Translations under genes and position numbers: made by a program | Shown: positions 34,677-45,729 of the stretch, one piece after another | Position numbering within the stretch: position 1 is the first letter of the stretch | Layout of the letters: each line of letters opens with the position of its first letter | The notes under the pieces: model-generated | The model's database searches: none | What the model was told of the DNA's origin: nothing | What the model saw: only the letters and a program-made list of their open reading frames with translations | Assembly: GCA_027422505.1 (NCBI GenBank) | Contig: JAPQWV010001367.1 | Location: 29,100-93,099, forward strand | DNA length: 64,000 bases | Direction: 5' to 3' | Source of the DNA: Craterostigma plantagineum | Lineage: Eukaryota > Streptophyta > Magnoliopsida > Lamiales > Linderniaceae

Positions 34677-35919
34677 GGGTTTTTTAATTAAATAATGTGA
34701 AAAAATAATATTAATAAATTAGTGTCGTTTTTGAAAGATTTAACTTTATATAGGGTATTTCGCGGTTAATAGCAGCGACGTCGCCCCCATTAGGCGCGGC
34801 GGTCTCTTTTTAAGATATATTTTTATTTATTAACGTCCCCTTAGGGGCGATGCTTGTTTTTTTACCTTTTAAGTCACCCCAGGCGACCTTCTCTCTTTTT
34901 TTTTTATGTTTTGTTTTTTTTTTTTTTTAAGTTATTTTATATATATTATTATATATCCACCAAATCATAAAATCATCGTTATTTCATATGATTACATAAT
35001 AAAAATTAATAAAGGTATCTAATATATGTTTATTTCAACGACGATAAAAATGATATGCATATCTTATATTTTTTATATCGATTTCTTTATAAATTAGAAA
35101 ACTTAAATTGGAATAAATTTAAAAAAACAATTAATAATTCCAATATTCGAAAAGTATAAAATATGCATATCACATGAAACAAACAATAAACTAGAGTCGT
35201 TTATTAATTTTTATTCTGTAAATTACATGAATGTCGCCCTCATCGTTATTTCACGTGATGTTAAATGAGCGTCGCCCATCATCGTTATTTCATGTGATTT
35301 AGAAATAATTGTCGCCCCTCAGCGACACGCTCATTTAGATATTGAATGAGGGACGACACTCATGTGATATACATAATAAAAGTATAAATGCATCTATTTA
35401 TTGTTTGTTTCACGACGATTAAAATTATATGCATATCTTATATTTTTCAAATATTCGAATTTTTAAATTGTTTTTAAAATTTATTCCAATCTTAGTTTTC
35501 TAATTTATAAAATAGAAAAAATCAAATAACGAAAAATATAAGATATGCATATCGTATTAATTGCCGTGAAACAAACAATAAATTAGATGCATTTATTGAT
35601 TTTTATTATGTGAATCACATGAAATAACGAGATTTTATGATTTGGTGGATTATATAATTAATAGATATAAAATGACTTAAATAAAAAAAAAACATAAAAA
35701 GAGAGAAGGCCAGTGGCTACTTATAAATTAAAAAAAAAAAAGAAACAAACATTGCCCCTAATGGGTGGGGCGACGTTAATAAAATAAAAAAGAACCTTAA
35801 AAAGAGAGCGTCGCGACGTCACGGCTATTAACCGCGGAATACCCTATTTGTTAAATCTTTAAAAAACGACCCTAATTTATTAAATATTATTTTTTTCACA
35901 TTATTTAATTAAAAAACCC
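34677..35919. mobile_element. Mutator-type foldback element with long inverted arms, block A
   Basis: The element starts GGGTTTTTTAATTAAATAATG and ends with its complement. It is flanked by a perfect 9-bp duplication CCTTAGAAG (34668-34676 and 35920-35928), the size made by Mutator-like transposases. The arms pair for roughly 550 bp each, including matching 'ccaccaaatcataaaat', 'atatgcatatcttata' and 'gcggttaatag' segments, leaving a short centre with 'gtcgcccatcatcgttatt'-type repeats. It has no ORF and must be mobilised in trans. A transcript would form a very long hairpin. Confidence 0.85.
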
Positions 35920-36051
35920 CCTTAGAAGACCAAATCAGATATTGGAGCACTCTTACGAAGTGGGACTGGGACTCAGGAAATCCCTCTACGAAAGACGATG
36001 CGCTACATTGCATGGCAAACAAAAATGGGGAGATTGTTTGATACTAGAAAT

Positions 36052-36189
36052 TAGAGCTGTCAAAACGGGCTTGGCCCGCGGGCCGGCCCGCCCCGCCCCG
36101 CCAAAGTGGCGGGGCGGGCTCTGAAGTTTTAGGCCCGCCTGGTGGCGGGCCTGGCGGGTAAGCCCGCGGCGGGTGCGGGCTTTGGCGGG
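36052..36189. mobile_element. GC-rich hAT MITE, truncated copy
   Basis: First 138 bp of the MITE that is complete at 43388-43945, preceded by the same CTAGAAAT target sequence (36044-36051). It is cut off at the end of block A; the right end and second target copy are missing here. Confidence 0.8.
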
Positions 36190-36334
36190 TTTTCCCAGTA
36201 AGGTTTTTAATGAGGCAACAAGCTAAAGCATATCAAGAAAATCATGTACTCCTTTTCCTTCACTAGGTTTTTATCCCACTGGGTTTTTCCTATTAAGGTT
36301 TTAACGAGGCATATTCCTTAAACATCCAAGGGGG
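36190..36334 (+). mobile_element. Copia post-pol fragment and polypurine tract
   Basis: Carries phrases typical of copia 3' ends after RNase H ('actaggtttttatcccac', 'gggtttttcctattaagg', 'taacgaggcatatt') and ends CATCCAAGGGGG, a polypurine tract directly abutting the LTR at 36335. It lies between the two 7-kb blocks. Confidence 0.75.
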
Positions 36335-36678
36335 TATTATGGATTATGAATCACCAAAAAATAAATTGTGAATCATCACAATGATTCATCACAAATTATG
36401 ATGATTAAATGTGGATTAAATTTGGAATATTAATGACTTGTGAATTTATGATAAGATGGGTGTATAAAAAGATTTGTATTTTTGTATGAGTTATATAGAT
36501 GATTAAATGTATTTTAGTGTATAATTTTAGTATAAATTGGTGTTTTGAGTTACATCATAAAACACACCAAAAGTATATTATCTCCCTCTAACAATTCACT
36601 CCTTATATTATTATCAAAATAATCATGATATATATATAATTTAAATATAATATAAATCATAATAAATATTTCATAACA
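36335..36678 (+). repeat. Complete copia LTR spanning the start of block B
   Basis: 344 bp, beginning TATTATGG and ending CATAACA, the same family as 23608-23924. Its last part (from 36522) belongs to the duplicated block. Internal 'gatgattaaatgtgg' and 'gtataaattggtg' match the other copies. Confidence 0.82.
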
Positions 36679-37338
36679 GTCCTTTCTTATCGAAAACTGT
36701 TGACATGGAAATGTTTTTCTTAAAGTCGCAAAGAATATTTCTATAAAAAACGTTTCAAAATTATACAGTTTTCAAAATCGCAAAGCTTTCATCAACGCGT
36801 GTATCGAAAAGATATGGAACCGAAAACATTGTTTGCGTCAAAAACTATCAAAAACTTGTATACTTCGAAAACTTCTCATAACGCAATTTTCGGCTGCAAA
36901 TAGTATTCATATCGAAAAAGTTTATGTTTCGAAAACTTTCAAATCCGAAGTATTCTAGGCCGCAACAATTTCATATAAAAAAGTTTATGTTTCTCATAAA
37001 AAGTTTATGTTTCGAAACTCATCCCAAAGTATTCTCGGCTGCAAACAGAATTTTCATATCGAAAAAGTTTAAGTTTCGAAAACGTTTAATATGGCAAACT
37101 ATTTTCGGTCGAAACACTTTTCTTATCGAACAAGTTTAAGTTTAAAAAATTCACACAAACCATTTTTGGATTCAATAAAATCATTACCAAAAACTTTTTA
37201 GTTTCGATAACTATTATGAAAAGTTCCATTTTCGAAAATTTTTCAAGCCGCAAGCAGTGTTTCTTCGCAAACGTAGACTTAGGATATTTTTCCTAAGTCC
37301 TTCACATATATACTAGAATTTGATCCTACATACGCACA
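36679..37338. repeat. TCGAAAA/GCAAA-rich repeat domain, block B
   Basis: Counterpart of 29361-30022 with several homopolymer length differences. Confidence 0.55.
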
Positions 37339-37343
37339 TACAT

Positions 37344-37766
37344 TATAATACCAGGGGCCGATGAGGGCGGGGAGTGATCTCCGGTCCAGAGAGGGGCACG
37401 GACAAGGAGCAGCTTCTAGCGAGGCTTCTCGGCGGAGGGAACATGAATGAACCGATTCCATGACGGAATGAGAGGGATCTTGAGACTGACAATGTATGGA
37501 CTTGTCATGTTAAGGAATGGTATATGTGACTGATTGCGCTACTTATATCACCAAAGGTGCACATTCCTTCCCTGGAGTCAATCCATAAGAACTTCAAAGT
37601 TAAGCGTGCTTGACTTGGAGTAGCACTGGATAGGTGACACTATGGGAAGTAGCTCAGGGTGCGTGCAGTGCAAAGCACGCTGGAAGGCTAGTGGTGATAC
37701 AGTGGGGTCAGAAATCAATTAAGTGCAGTAGGCCCAACCCCACAGATCCCAAGAGCAGCTGGTTCA
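37344..37766 (+). repeat. 5' LTR with 5S rRNA-derived segment, block B
   Basis: The 5S-like part is about 37535-37670. Nearly identical to 30028-30449. Confidence 0.82.
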
Positions 37767-37902
37767 GATGGTATCAGAGCACAACCTCTCACATTACGGT
37801 GTGGGTTCGGGGACGAACCAAGCGAAAGCTGGTGGATGTAATTGTTCGGGTGTGCCCTCTGAATGTCGTACGAGGAGTAAGAATCGTATAGGGCGCACGA
37901 TG

Positions 37903-38630
37903 TGTTGAGATTCCAGCTGCAAATCGACTCGCAACTTATCAGTGATTATGCGCACACTGATTGCTCAGCTCACTTCGAGCAATCGGAGGTCGAATCAGCT
38001 CAAATTAGAATCGAAAGAACAGGAAAACCGCAACAGAGATAACGTGGTTCGGCGATCTTCGCCTACGTCCACGGACCAACAGAGACTTCGATTAGATTAT
38101 CCACCAACTAGAGAGTTACAGACCTCCATGTCTACTACAATTCTCTAGTTAACACCTTTCGCTAATTCTAACCCTAGCAAAAGATACAAGCTCTCAAAGT
38201 CACTGAGTTGAACTATAAACTCTGGTATTTATAATAGAGCTTCAGGTGTTAATTTGTTGCGCGTTCATCTTCAACCGTTAGATCAAATTTGCTAGCATCC
38301 AACGGCTCTCATCTGGCCACAGCTTATGAAGAAGAGAGGCATCTTTCGCTTATAGAGTTGCTAAACAACTCTTCGCTTTTAATCTCGTCCGTCGATCGTC
38401 ATCTCGCGCCACATCTAACGCCTCTCATTACATCTGCCCAGTTCGAATACACACCATCAGATCAGGCACGCAGATAGATCGACGGCCCATATTAAATCGC
38501 AGCATAACACTTCAGACTTAAGCATTTTCTTCAGCTATTTCTCTGTTTTTCAGCTGTGATCGATCGGGCACTTTCCCGCCGACTTTTCGGCCAGCTCCGG
38601 CGAGCTTAGGCGCACCAATTTCCGACACGA
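37903..38630. mobile_element. Solo LTR nested in the 5S element, block B
   Basis: Counterpart of 30586-31311, flanked by CGATG at 37898-37902 and 38631-38635. Confidence 0.55.
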
Positions 38631-38635
38631 CGATG

Positions 38636-40896
38636 TATAGGTCGCTAGACAGTTTTATTGTATGTACTGTAAAAATAAAGTAGTGAATCTTATTTTTATA
38701 TAATAAAGGCATTAGTATTTATTTATCGAATATAAAGTCTGCTTGGCATCCGGCGGTGCGATAAATAAATAATACCCAAATGTTTGAGTTGGACATCTGA
38801 TTCTCATGGGGACGAGAGAGGAGACACCAGATGGTCCTTAATCTCAGCATAAAGGTCCGTAAGTTTAAGGATAATAGGAGGGTGACTAGATATACGAATA
38901 TGTCTTATCTATTAACGTCCACATAGTATCGGTAGTGTCACCGATTACCTGAGAGGTTGTGGGTCGTGATGAAGATATTGGTGATCGGAGAGATCGCGTA
39001 TTCGGACATTCAGCTAGTATTCGTCGATCACATGGCTAGGATGTTGTCAATAATTGAATGAATGACTATAGCAGCCTCAGACCGAGAGGGTCACTGACGG
39101 TTTTGCTTTCACGATTTCGGTTTGTCGCTAGTTGGCTAGGCCCGCAAGTGTTCAGAAATGGCGGGCCAGCGGCGAAACCTAACCGACTTTACCGAGGTGA
39201 TTGGCGGGCTTTGACTGCTATTGGGGTTCACTGCCTATATTCATATAGGTTTACGTCCTACGAGGAAATCGGAGAACGACGATTGTAAAGCCTTCAACCG
39301 AAGCTTGGAAACCTCGCTCGAATTAGATACGGAGCGGAGTTTAAATAATCGGCTCATGAGGTTAGTGAATTTGAAATTTACATGACTCTCACCTAACCGG
39401 GACACAAGTGAAAGGCATATGAGGTAATGTATACACTATAGTCGGTTCCCTCAAATTTCGATTAGATCAAAATTCGTTGTCAAGTGTGATCTATCTTGTA
39501 CCGCATGATTGCTAGGCAAATACTGGGACTCGTGCATTCCTCCCGTGCCAGTTGAGACGGATCTAGAGAGTCGTGCTTAAAAATGATAGCAGGCTTTTGT
39601 TTGGAACCTAACGAATGAGATTCGTTGAGGTAGTTGCACAGTTTATACGAAGTATCAACGATTTAGTTTAATCCTGGTGAGGTCACAGAAGTAATTAGGA
39701 CTTAAGATTGCCTTAAGTGCTTAATTAATTAGGCTCAATTGTAATTAAAATAATTAGATTGGATTTAATTATTTTATTACTTAAACTTGAGGGACTAAAT
39801 TGAGAATTTGGAAACCTAAGGGGCCGAAATGGAATAACTTGAATATTTGCATGTTGAGTTGATCATGAACATGTGTACATTTCATAGCATGTCACATCTG
39901 TACAGGTGAGAAGTGAGTCTTTGCTTCATTCAAGTGATTGACAAGTGTTTCACTTGGAAAATAAAAAATAAAAAAATAAATAATGCATAGAAGAAGAAAA
40001 ACGTGGGATGAAAAAACAAGAGTGTACTTGCTACATTACACAAAAACAAACTAGAGAAATAGAAAAAAACACGTGGGCTGAAGTTCCACAAATTATTAAG
40101 CCACGTTGTTCAAGCCACGAGATCGTTCGACGAGTCCCGACGCCCAAACCGAACTGTGTCTGGCCATCGGGAGAAGTCTCGGAGGTTCTATCAAGGACAT
40201 ACCGGCGTGACGATCTAGCTCGGAGGTCCCGGGAATTAGACAAGGTGCAGCGACGGTTATCTGAGGTGACGAGAGAAGTAATCACGTACACGGACGATAT
40301 ATTTCGAACCCTACTGATTTGATTTACGAAAAATACCAAACGACATTGGAATGACTTGAAAGACCATTTGTTGCAAACGATGGGAAGTCTAGAATTATTC
40401 TGGAAAATTTGGTATCGCTCACAAATCGTTTCTATCGTCAAACTGTCGAAAATGGCAGTCTTCCGCATTACTCGTATTGATAATTTCGAACCCACTGATT
40501 TGATTTTACGAAAAAAATGAATGATTCGAATGACCCCTCATTGTGAACAACGAGAAGTGTAGAATAATTCTGAAAAACTTGGTATCGATTGGAAATCGTT
40601 TTGGTCATCAAATAGTCGAAAAAGGCAGACTGCCGCTTTATTCGATTAGTTTGGAATTATTATCAATTCGAACAAATTAGAATTAAATTCAAATTTAGGT
40701 AATTTGAATGAATCGTGGTCACCCGAGGCTTAGGCCGTATGTCGGGCCCGAGGGAGAAGCCGAAGGGCGTTGGGTCGAATTTAGATATTAAAGGTCGAAA
40801 ATTCGCCACCTTACACCGCTGGATCAAAGCACACTTCCGCTATCGCTACGTTGTGCTGTTCGAGGGTCGGCATCGATAAATTGGGCCCACCCTAAC
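38636..40896. other. Non-coding internal domain of the 5S element, block B
   Basis: Counterpart of 31317-33565, no gene seen. It includes the 182-bp tandem pair at 40302-40650. Confidence 0.6.
40302..40650. repeat. Two-unit 182-bp imperfect tandem repeat, block B
   Basis: Units begin at 40302 and 40484, the same 182-bp period as in block A. Confidence 0.75.
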
Positions 40897-41317
40897 AGTA
40901 ACACCCGATACCGATGAGGGAGTGATCGCCGGTGACATGGAGGTCGGACAAGGAGCGGCTCCTGGCGAGGCTTCTAGGCAGAGGGATACACGAATGAACC
41001 GATTCCACACCCGAATGAGAGGGATCCTGAGATTGGCAATGTATGAGCTTGTCAAGTTAAGGAATAGTATAAGAGAATTGTTTGCGCTACTCATATCATC
41101 AAAGGTGCACCTTTCGTTTTGGGAGTCCATCCATAAGAACTTCAAAGTTAAGCGTGCTTGACTTGGATTAGCACTCTATGGGAGACCCCCTGGGAAGTAG
41201 CTTAGGGTGTGTGCAGTGCAAAACACGCTGGAAGGCTAGTGGTTATACAATGGGGCCAGATAATCAATGAAGTGCAGTAGGCCCAACCCCCGTAGGTCCC
41301 GAAAGCGTGTTGTTTCA
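40897..41317 (+). repeat. 3' LTR with 5S rRNA-derived segment, block B
   Basis: The 5S-like part is about 41093-41220. Nearly identical to 33566-33985 and equally diverged from the 5' LTR. Confidence 0.8.
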
Positions 41318-41558
41318 TACATATACAGTCCTTATATTCCACATATATTCTCTTATCTATAAAAAAAAGAGAGAGAGAAAAATAGAATAAACTAAAAAAA
41401 AAAGAGAAAAAAGTAAAAAAAAAAGTAAAAGAAAAATAAAATAAAATAAATAAAAATAAAGGAGGAAACATGGAAAGGAAAGGACAATTAATACTTTCTA
41501 TGCCACACTTACTATTCTATTTCAAGTCTTGTTTCTTTTCTTATCATTTTAGCTTCTA

Positions 41559-41897
41559 ATGGTGATTGCAACTCTTGATCAAGTTCACTCCATGGACACG
41601 TGGCTGAATCTCCACGACAACTACTTCCAGCTGGACCTTCAATCTTTTCGATGCCCAGACGAAGTGATAATAGCAATTTTCACAAGTCATCGTCTCTGGC
41701 GTGCGTTCACACTTGCCTCAACAGGTCGCCACGTGTATCTACAACAAATATGGGGCACGATGACAGTGAAGCATGAGGAGACAAGATCATACTCCATGAT
41801 CGTCATACATTCCACGAAAGTTCAAATCACAAGAACAATCATTCGTCGGGATCCCAATCAAATGACATTACGACGACGAGCTCCCATCATAGGATGA
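41559..41897 (+). CDS. Hypothetical 112-codon ORF, block B
   Basis: Same frame and same predicted protein as 34224-34562. It lies in a stretch poor in homopolymers, which may be why no indel separates the two copies. Function unknown. Confidence 0.25.
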   Translation: MVIATLDQVHSMDTWLNLHDNYFQLDLQSFRCPDEVIIAIFTSHRLWRAFTLASTGRHVYLQQIWGTMTVKHEETRSYSMIVIHSTKVQITRTIIRRDPNQMTLRRRAPIIG

Positions 41898-42011
41898 CAT
41901 CATTCGAGACATTCAAGTGGGACATGCTCCTCCGTTGGTGATGATCTCCTCATTCCAACAAAACAAGTGGAAGAACGAGCCCTTCTTCTTCGTATCATTG
42001 AACCTTAGAAG

Positions 42012-43256
42012 GGGTTTTTTAATAAATAATGTGAAAAAATAATATTTAATAAATTAGTGTCGTTTTTGAAAGATTTAACTTTATATAGGGTATTTCGCGG
42101 TTAATAGCAGCGACGTCGCCCCCATTAGGCGCGGCGGTCTCTTTTTAAGATATATTTTTATTTTATTAACGTCCCTTAGGGGCGATGCTTGTTTTTTTAC
42201 CTTTAAGTCACCCCAGGCGACCTTCTCTCTTTTTTTTTTATGTTTGTTTTTTTTTTTTTTTAAGTTATTTTATATTATTAATTATATTATCCACCAAATC
42301 ATAAAATCATCGTTATTTCATATGATACATAATAAAAATTAATAAAGGTATCTAATATATTGTTTATTTCAACGACGATAAAAATGATATGCATATCTTA
42401 TATTTTTTATATCGATTTCTTTTATAAATTAGAAAACTTAAATTGGAATAAATTTAAAAAAACAATTAATAATTCCAATATTCGAAAAGTATAAAATATG
42501 CATATCACATGAAAAAACAATAAACTAGAGTCGTTTATTAATTTTTATTCTGTAAATTACATGAATGTCGCCCTCATCGTTATTTCACGTGATGTTAAAT
42601 GAGCGTCGCCCATCATCGTTATTTCATGTGATTTAGAAATAATTGTCGCCCCTCAGCGACACGCTCATTTAGATATTGAATGAGGGACGACGCTCATGTG
42701 ATATACATAATAAAAGTATTAAATGCATCTATTTATTGTTTGTTTCACGACGATTAAAATTATATGCATATCTTATATTTTTCAAATATTCGAATTTTAA
42801 ATTGTTTTTAAAATTATTCCAATCTTAGTTTTCTAATTTATAAAATAGAAAAAATCAAATAAGGAAAAATATAAGATATGCATATCGTATTAATTGCCGT
42901 GAAACAAACAATAAATTAGATGCATTTATTGATTTTTATTATGTGAATCACATGAAATAACGAGATTTTATGATTTGGTGGATTATATAATTAATAGATA
43001 TAAAATGACTTAAATAAAAAAAAAAACATAAAAAGAGAGAAGGCCAGTGGCGACTTATAAATAAAAAAAAAAAAAGAAACAAACATTGCCCCTAATGGGT
43101 GGGGCGACGTTAATAAAATAAAAAAAGAACCTTAAAAAGAGAGCGTCGCGACGTCACGGCTATTAACCGCGGAATACCCTATTTTGTTAAATCTTTAAAA
43201 AAACGACCCTAATTTGTTAAATATTATTTTTTTCACATTATTTAATTAAAAAACCC
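42012..43256. mobile_element. Mutator-type foldback element, block B
   Basis: Second copy of 34677-35919, flanked by CCTTAGAAG at 42003-42011 and 43257-43265. Length differs by only a few bases. Confidence 0.85.
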
Positions 43257-43370
43257 CCTTAGAAGACCAAATCAGATATTGGAGCACTCTTACGAAGTGG
43301 GACTGGGACTCAGGAAATCCCTCTACGAAAGACGATGCGCAAATTGCATGGCAAACAAAAATGGGGAGAT

Positions 43371-44400
43371 TGTTTGATACTAGAAATTAGAGCTGTCAAA
43401 ACGGGCTTGGGCCCGCGGGCGGCCCGCCCCGCCCCGCCAAAGTGGCGGGGCGGGCTCTGAAGTTTTAGGCCCGCCTGGTGGCGGGCCTGGGCGGGTAAGC
43501 CCGCGGCGGGTGCGGGCTTTGGCGGGGCGGGGCGGGCTTACCCGCGGGTAGCCTGCCCGAATAAAAAAATAAATATATTATTTATTATATAATATTACAA
43601 ATATTAATTAGTACTTAATAAACAAAAATAGATTAATATTAAAAAAGTTTATTAAATTATATATATTTTCGGTCATTTTCTTATTTTTTCCAATTTTTAT
43701 ATTATTATTGTTTCTATTTTTTATTATTTTATTTTACTTTTCTATTTTTTAATAATTTTTTTCTTATTTTATTTTTTTTTAATAACTGGCGGCTAAGCCC
43801 GCCAGGCCCGCTACCCGCCTGCAGGCGGGGCGGGCCTTCATTTTGCAGGCCCGCCAGTGGCGGGCTTACCCGCCCCCGCCCCGCCAGTGGCGGGCTTTCG
43901 GCGGGCTACGGGACGGCCGACCCCGCCGGCCGTTTGACAGTACTACTAGAAATTGTGTTTGGAATATTTCTGTTGTCCTTGTCTTTTGTACGTGGTTTAG
44001 CTAGTAGTCTACGTCTCTATGTAAATAGATAAACAAATGGACCAAATTGTAAATATACCAAATTTGTATATTTAGACTTGGACTTATCACTGTACGTTCG
44101 ACGAATTTTAATGAGAGCTATCGAAAGTGAAACTCTGTCAAATTGGGAATTGAGTCAAACCGAAAACCTTTTAAACCGTAAACTCAATTCAATATCTAAG
44201 GTAATTCACTACAATTTCGTCGAGTTGGATTTGGTACTTTTCACAATCATCCAACGAACACTGCCATATATCCTTACGAATCTCAGCGAGAACGTCTTTG
44301 CTCTAATTATACAGCATGAATCATGATTGTTACTTACGAGAAGATTTGTTTCTTTTTCACATAGTTCCGTGATCATCACTAATTAATCAAATCGGAGAAG
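43371..44400 (+). other. Possible LTR start and unassigned downstream DNA
   Basis: The purine tract AAAATGGGGAGAT directly before TGTTTGATAC (43371) looks like a polypurine tract abutting a 3' LTR that would continue past the MITE from 43946. I could not find the LTR's end or its partner. An 82-codon frame at 44078-44326 has no recognisable domain. Confidence 0.3.
43388..43945. mobile_element. GC-rich hAT MITE, complete
   Basis: 558 bp with ends TAGAGCTGTCAAAACGG and, complemented, TAGTACTGTCAAACGG, flanked by a perfect 8-bp duplication CTAGAAAT (43380-43387 and 43946-43953) as made by hAT transposases. Both arms are very GC-rich (repeats of 'gcccgcc' and 'ggcggg') and enclose an AT-rich centre of about 230 bp. 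No ORF. Confidence 0.85.
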
Positions 44401-44529
44401 TAGTAATCATGCTAATAAATAAATAAGTCATAACATACCGATGCCTCTGAGCCAGAAAAATATCAAGAATAGAAAACAAGCACCAAACAAGCTCAAATAG
44501 ATATAACATAAACAGGGGATAAATGAAAG

Positions 44530-45280
44530 TTAAAAATCAAAGCCTAAACCTGAATTACAACTGCTATCTCTAATCCTGATCTGATTATCTGGGGCCAGGC
44601 TATCGACGTTCAACTTACACCTCACCAAGAATTTCCATTTCATCAGCTTCAACCCTCCAAGCTTCAGTCTCACCGGTACCCGACCACGAAGATTCACGGT
44701 ACGGTACCCGTCTGCTGCTGAGCTTGCAGAGACTGTAATAAGCCGGCAGCATCCCGTGTCTGCCCATAGAGATTTACACTCAACAGAGTCGTATTCCTAT
44801 GCCCCTGATAGAACTTGGGCAACGATCTTCACATAGCTTCGTCCCAACGTACCAAACGCTCAACCTACTCCCTCCCTCGTAGTAAATCCCTATCTTCTTG
44901 TTACGGTTTCTAGCAGTGATGTTCACGTTGAACGTGGCAGATAAGCTGTTATCGTTACCGAGATTAAACTCCGTTATGGACATGGATTCTATCGAGTACT
45001 TTGGTAGCTTGGGCTGGTAAGCGAAATATACGACTGCGGCTAATATTCCGAGGATCAATAGTAGTAAGAGGATCAGTGATATGATCCAGCACATGAGTTC
45101 TTGCAGCAGCTGCTTCTCTTTGGTGGCTTTAATGGCTTGTAAGGGATTGTTCTTTGGAGTGGATAGGTTCTCTCGGGATCGCCGTTTCTGAGCGGGACGA
45201 GCCACGCCCCATCAACGGAGCGCTTGGCTTTGGGACGTCTCAGATCCTTGAATAGGGTGAATCCTCTGTTGATCGGCCAT
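44530..45280 (-). pseudogene. NDR1/HIN1-like (LEA_2) membrane protein, frame broken
   Basis: Family members are single-pass membrane proteins with a LEA_2 domain, linked to defence and stress. Starting at ATG 45280 (MADQQRIHPIQ) the protein can be followed to the stop at 44530-44532, about 250 codons, the normal length. Visible in order are a basic proline-rich N-terminus (PYKPLKPPKRSSCC), a hydrophobic helix (CWIISLILLLLLILGILAAV), the LEA_2 core (QPKLPKYSIESM, LSATFNVNITARNRNKKIG, YYEGGSRLSVWY, LPKFYQGHRNTT) and a C-terminal VPVRLKLGGLKLMKWKF and LVRCKLNV. These lie in different frames, with about five single-base shifts, yet the residues are well conserved. So it is either a young pseudogene or an intact gene with assembly indels. 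Confidence 0.8.
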
Positions 45281-45729
45281 TGCTTGGTGTATTTGACGTT
45301 GTGTTTTGCTTTTGGTTATAAGTAAAGTTCATAGCAGGAGAGATAGTGCATGGACAAAGTCGTATGATGTAATATCGTAGCGCGTCGGCTGTTGAAGCTT
45401 CCTTTTCTTGACTTTTAGTGGTGAAATAGATATAGGTGGTAAGGTGAGGAGTCCTAATCTTTGACATTGCTAGTTTGGGATTTCACTAGTCCAATTTCAA
45501 TTAAACAACGCGTGACGTGAGATAGTAAACTAATTTACTTTTACTGGGTCAATTCCAATCGCGTAGTTATAGGAATGGTAGTTGTAGATACGTTGAAAAA
45601 TATCATTTATTAGCGTTGTCTATAATAAAAAAATTAAAATTGAGAAGCTTCCCTTCGGGCTATAAAATACGCCGATATATACATATAAATACGTATTTAA
45701 ATAAAAACTTACAGATCAGTACATATGTC
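45281..45729 (-). other. Upstream flank of the NHL gene
   Basis: Contains the presumed promoter of the minus-strand NHL gene. No unambiguous TATA box was identified and no other gene is seen. Confidence 0.35.

Larger units (their letters stand above)
29205..36189. repeat. Tandem 7-kb block, copy A
   Basis: Nearly identical to 36522-43526. It contains, in order, an LTR end, the TCGAAAA domain, the 5S-LTR element, a 112-codon ORF, a Mutator-type foldback element and the first 138 bp of a GC-rich hAT MITE. It ends abruptly inside that MITE, at GGCGGG, where unrelated copia post-pol sequence begins. Confidence 0.93.
37344..41317 (+). mobile_element. 5S rRNA-bearing LTR element, block B
   Basis: Second copy of the 5S-LTR element, 3,974 bp, with the same TACAT duplication (37339-37343 and 41318-41322) and primer site TGGTATCAGAGC (37769-37780). 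Because target duplications and flanks are the same as in block A, this copy arose by segmental duplication, not by a new insertion. Confidence 0.8.
36522..43526. repeat. Tandem 7-kb block, copy B
   Basis: About 7.0 kb nearly identical to 29205-36189. Differences I noticed are mostly single-base gains or losses in homopolymers, with only scattered substitutions (for example gcgttactc/gcattactc and gatacatg/gatacacg). Unlike copy A it continues into the complete hAT MITE. Confidence 0.93.
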
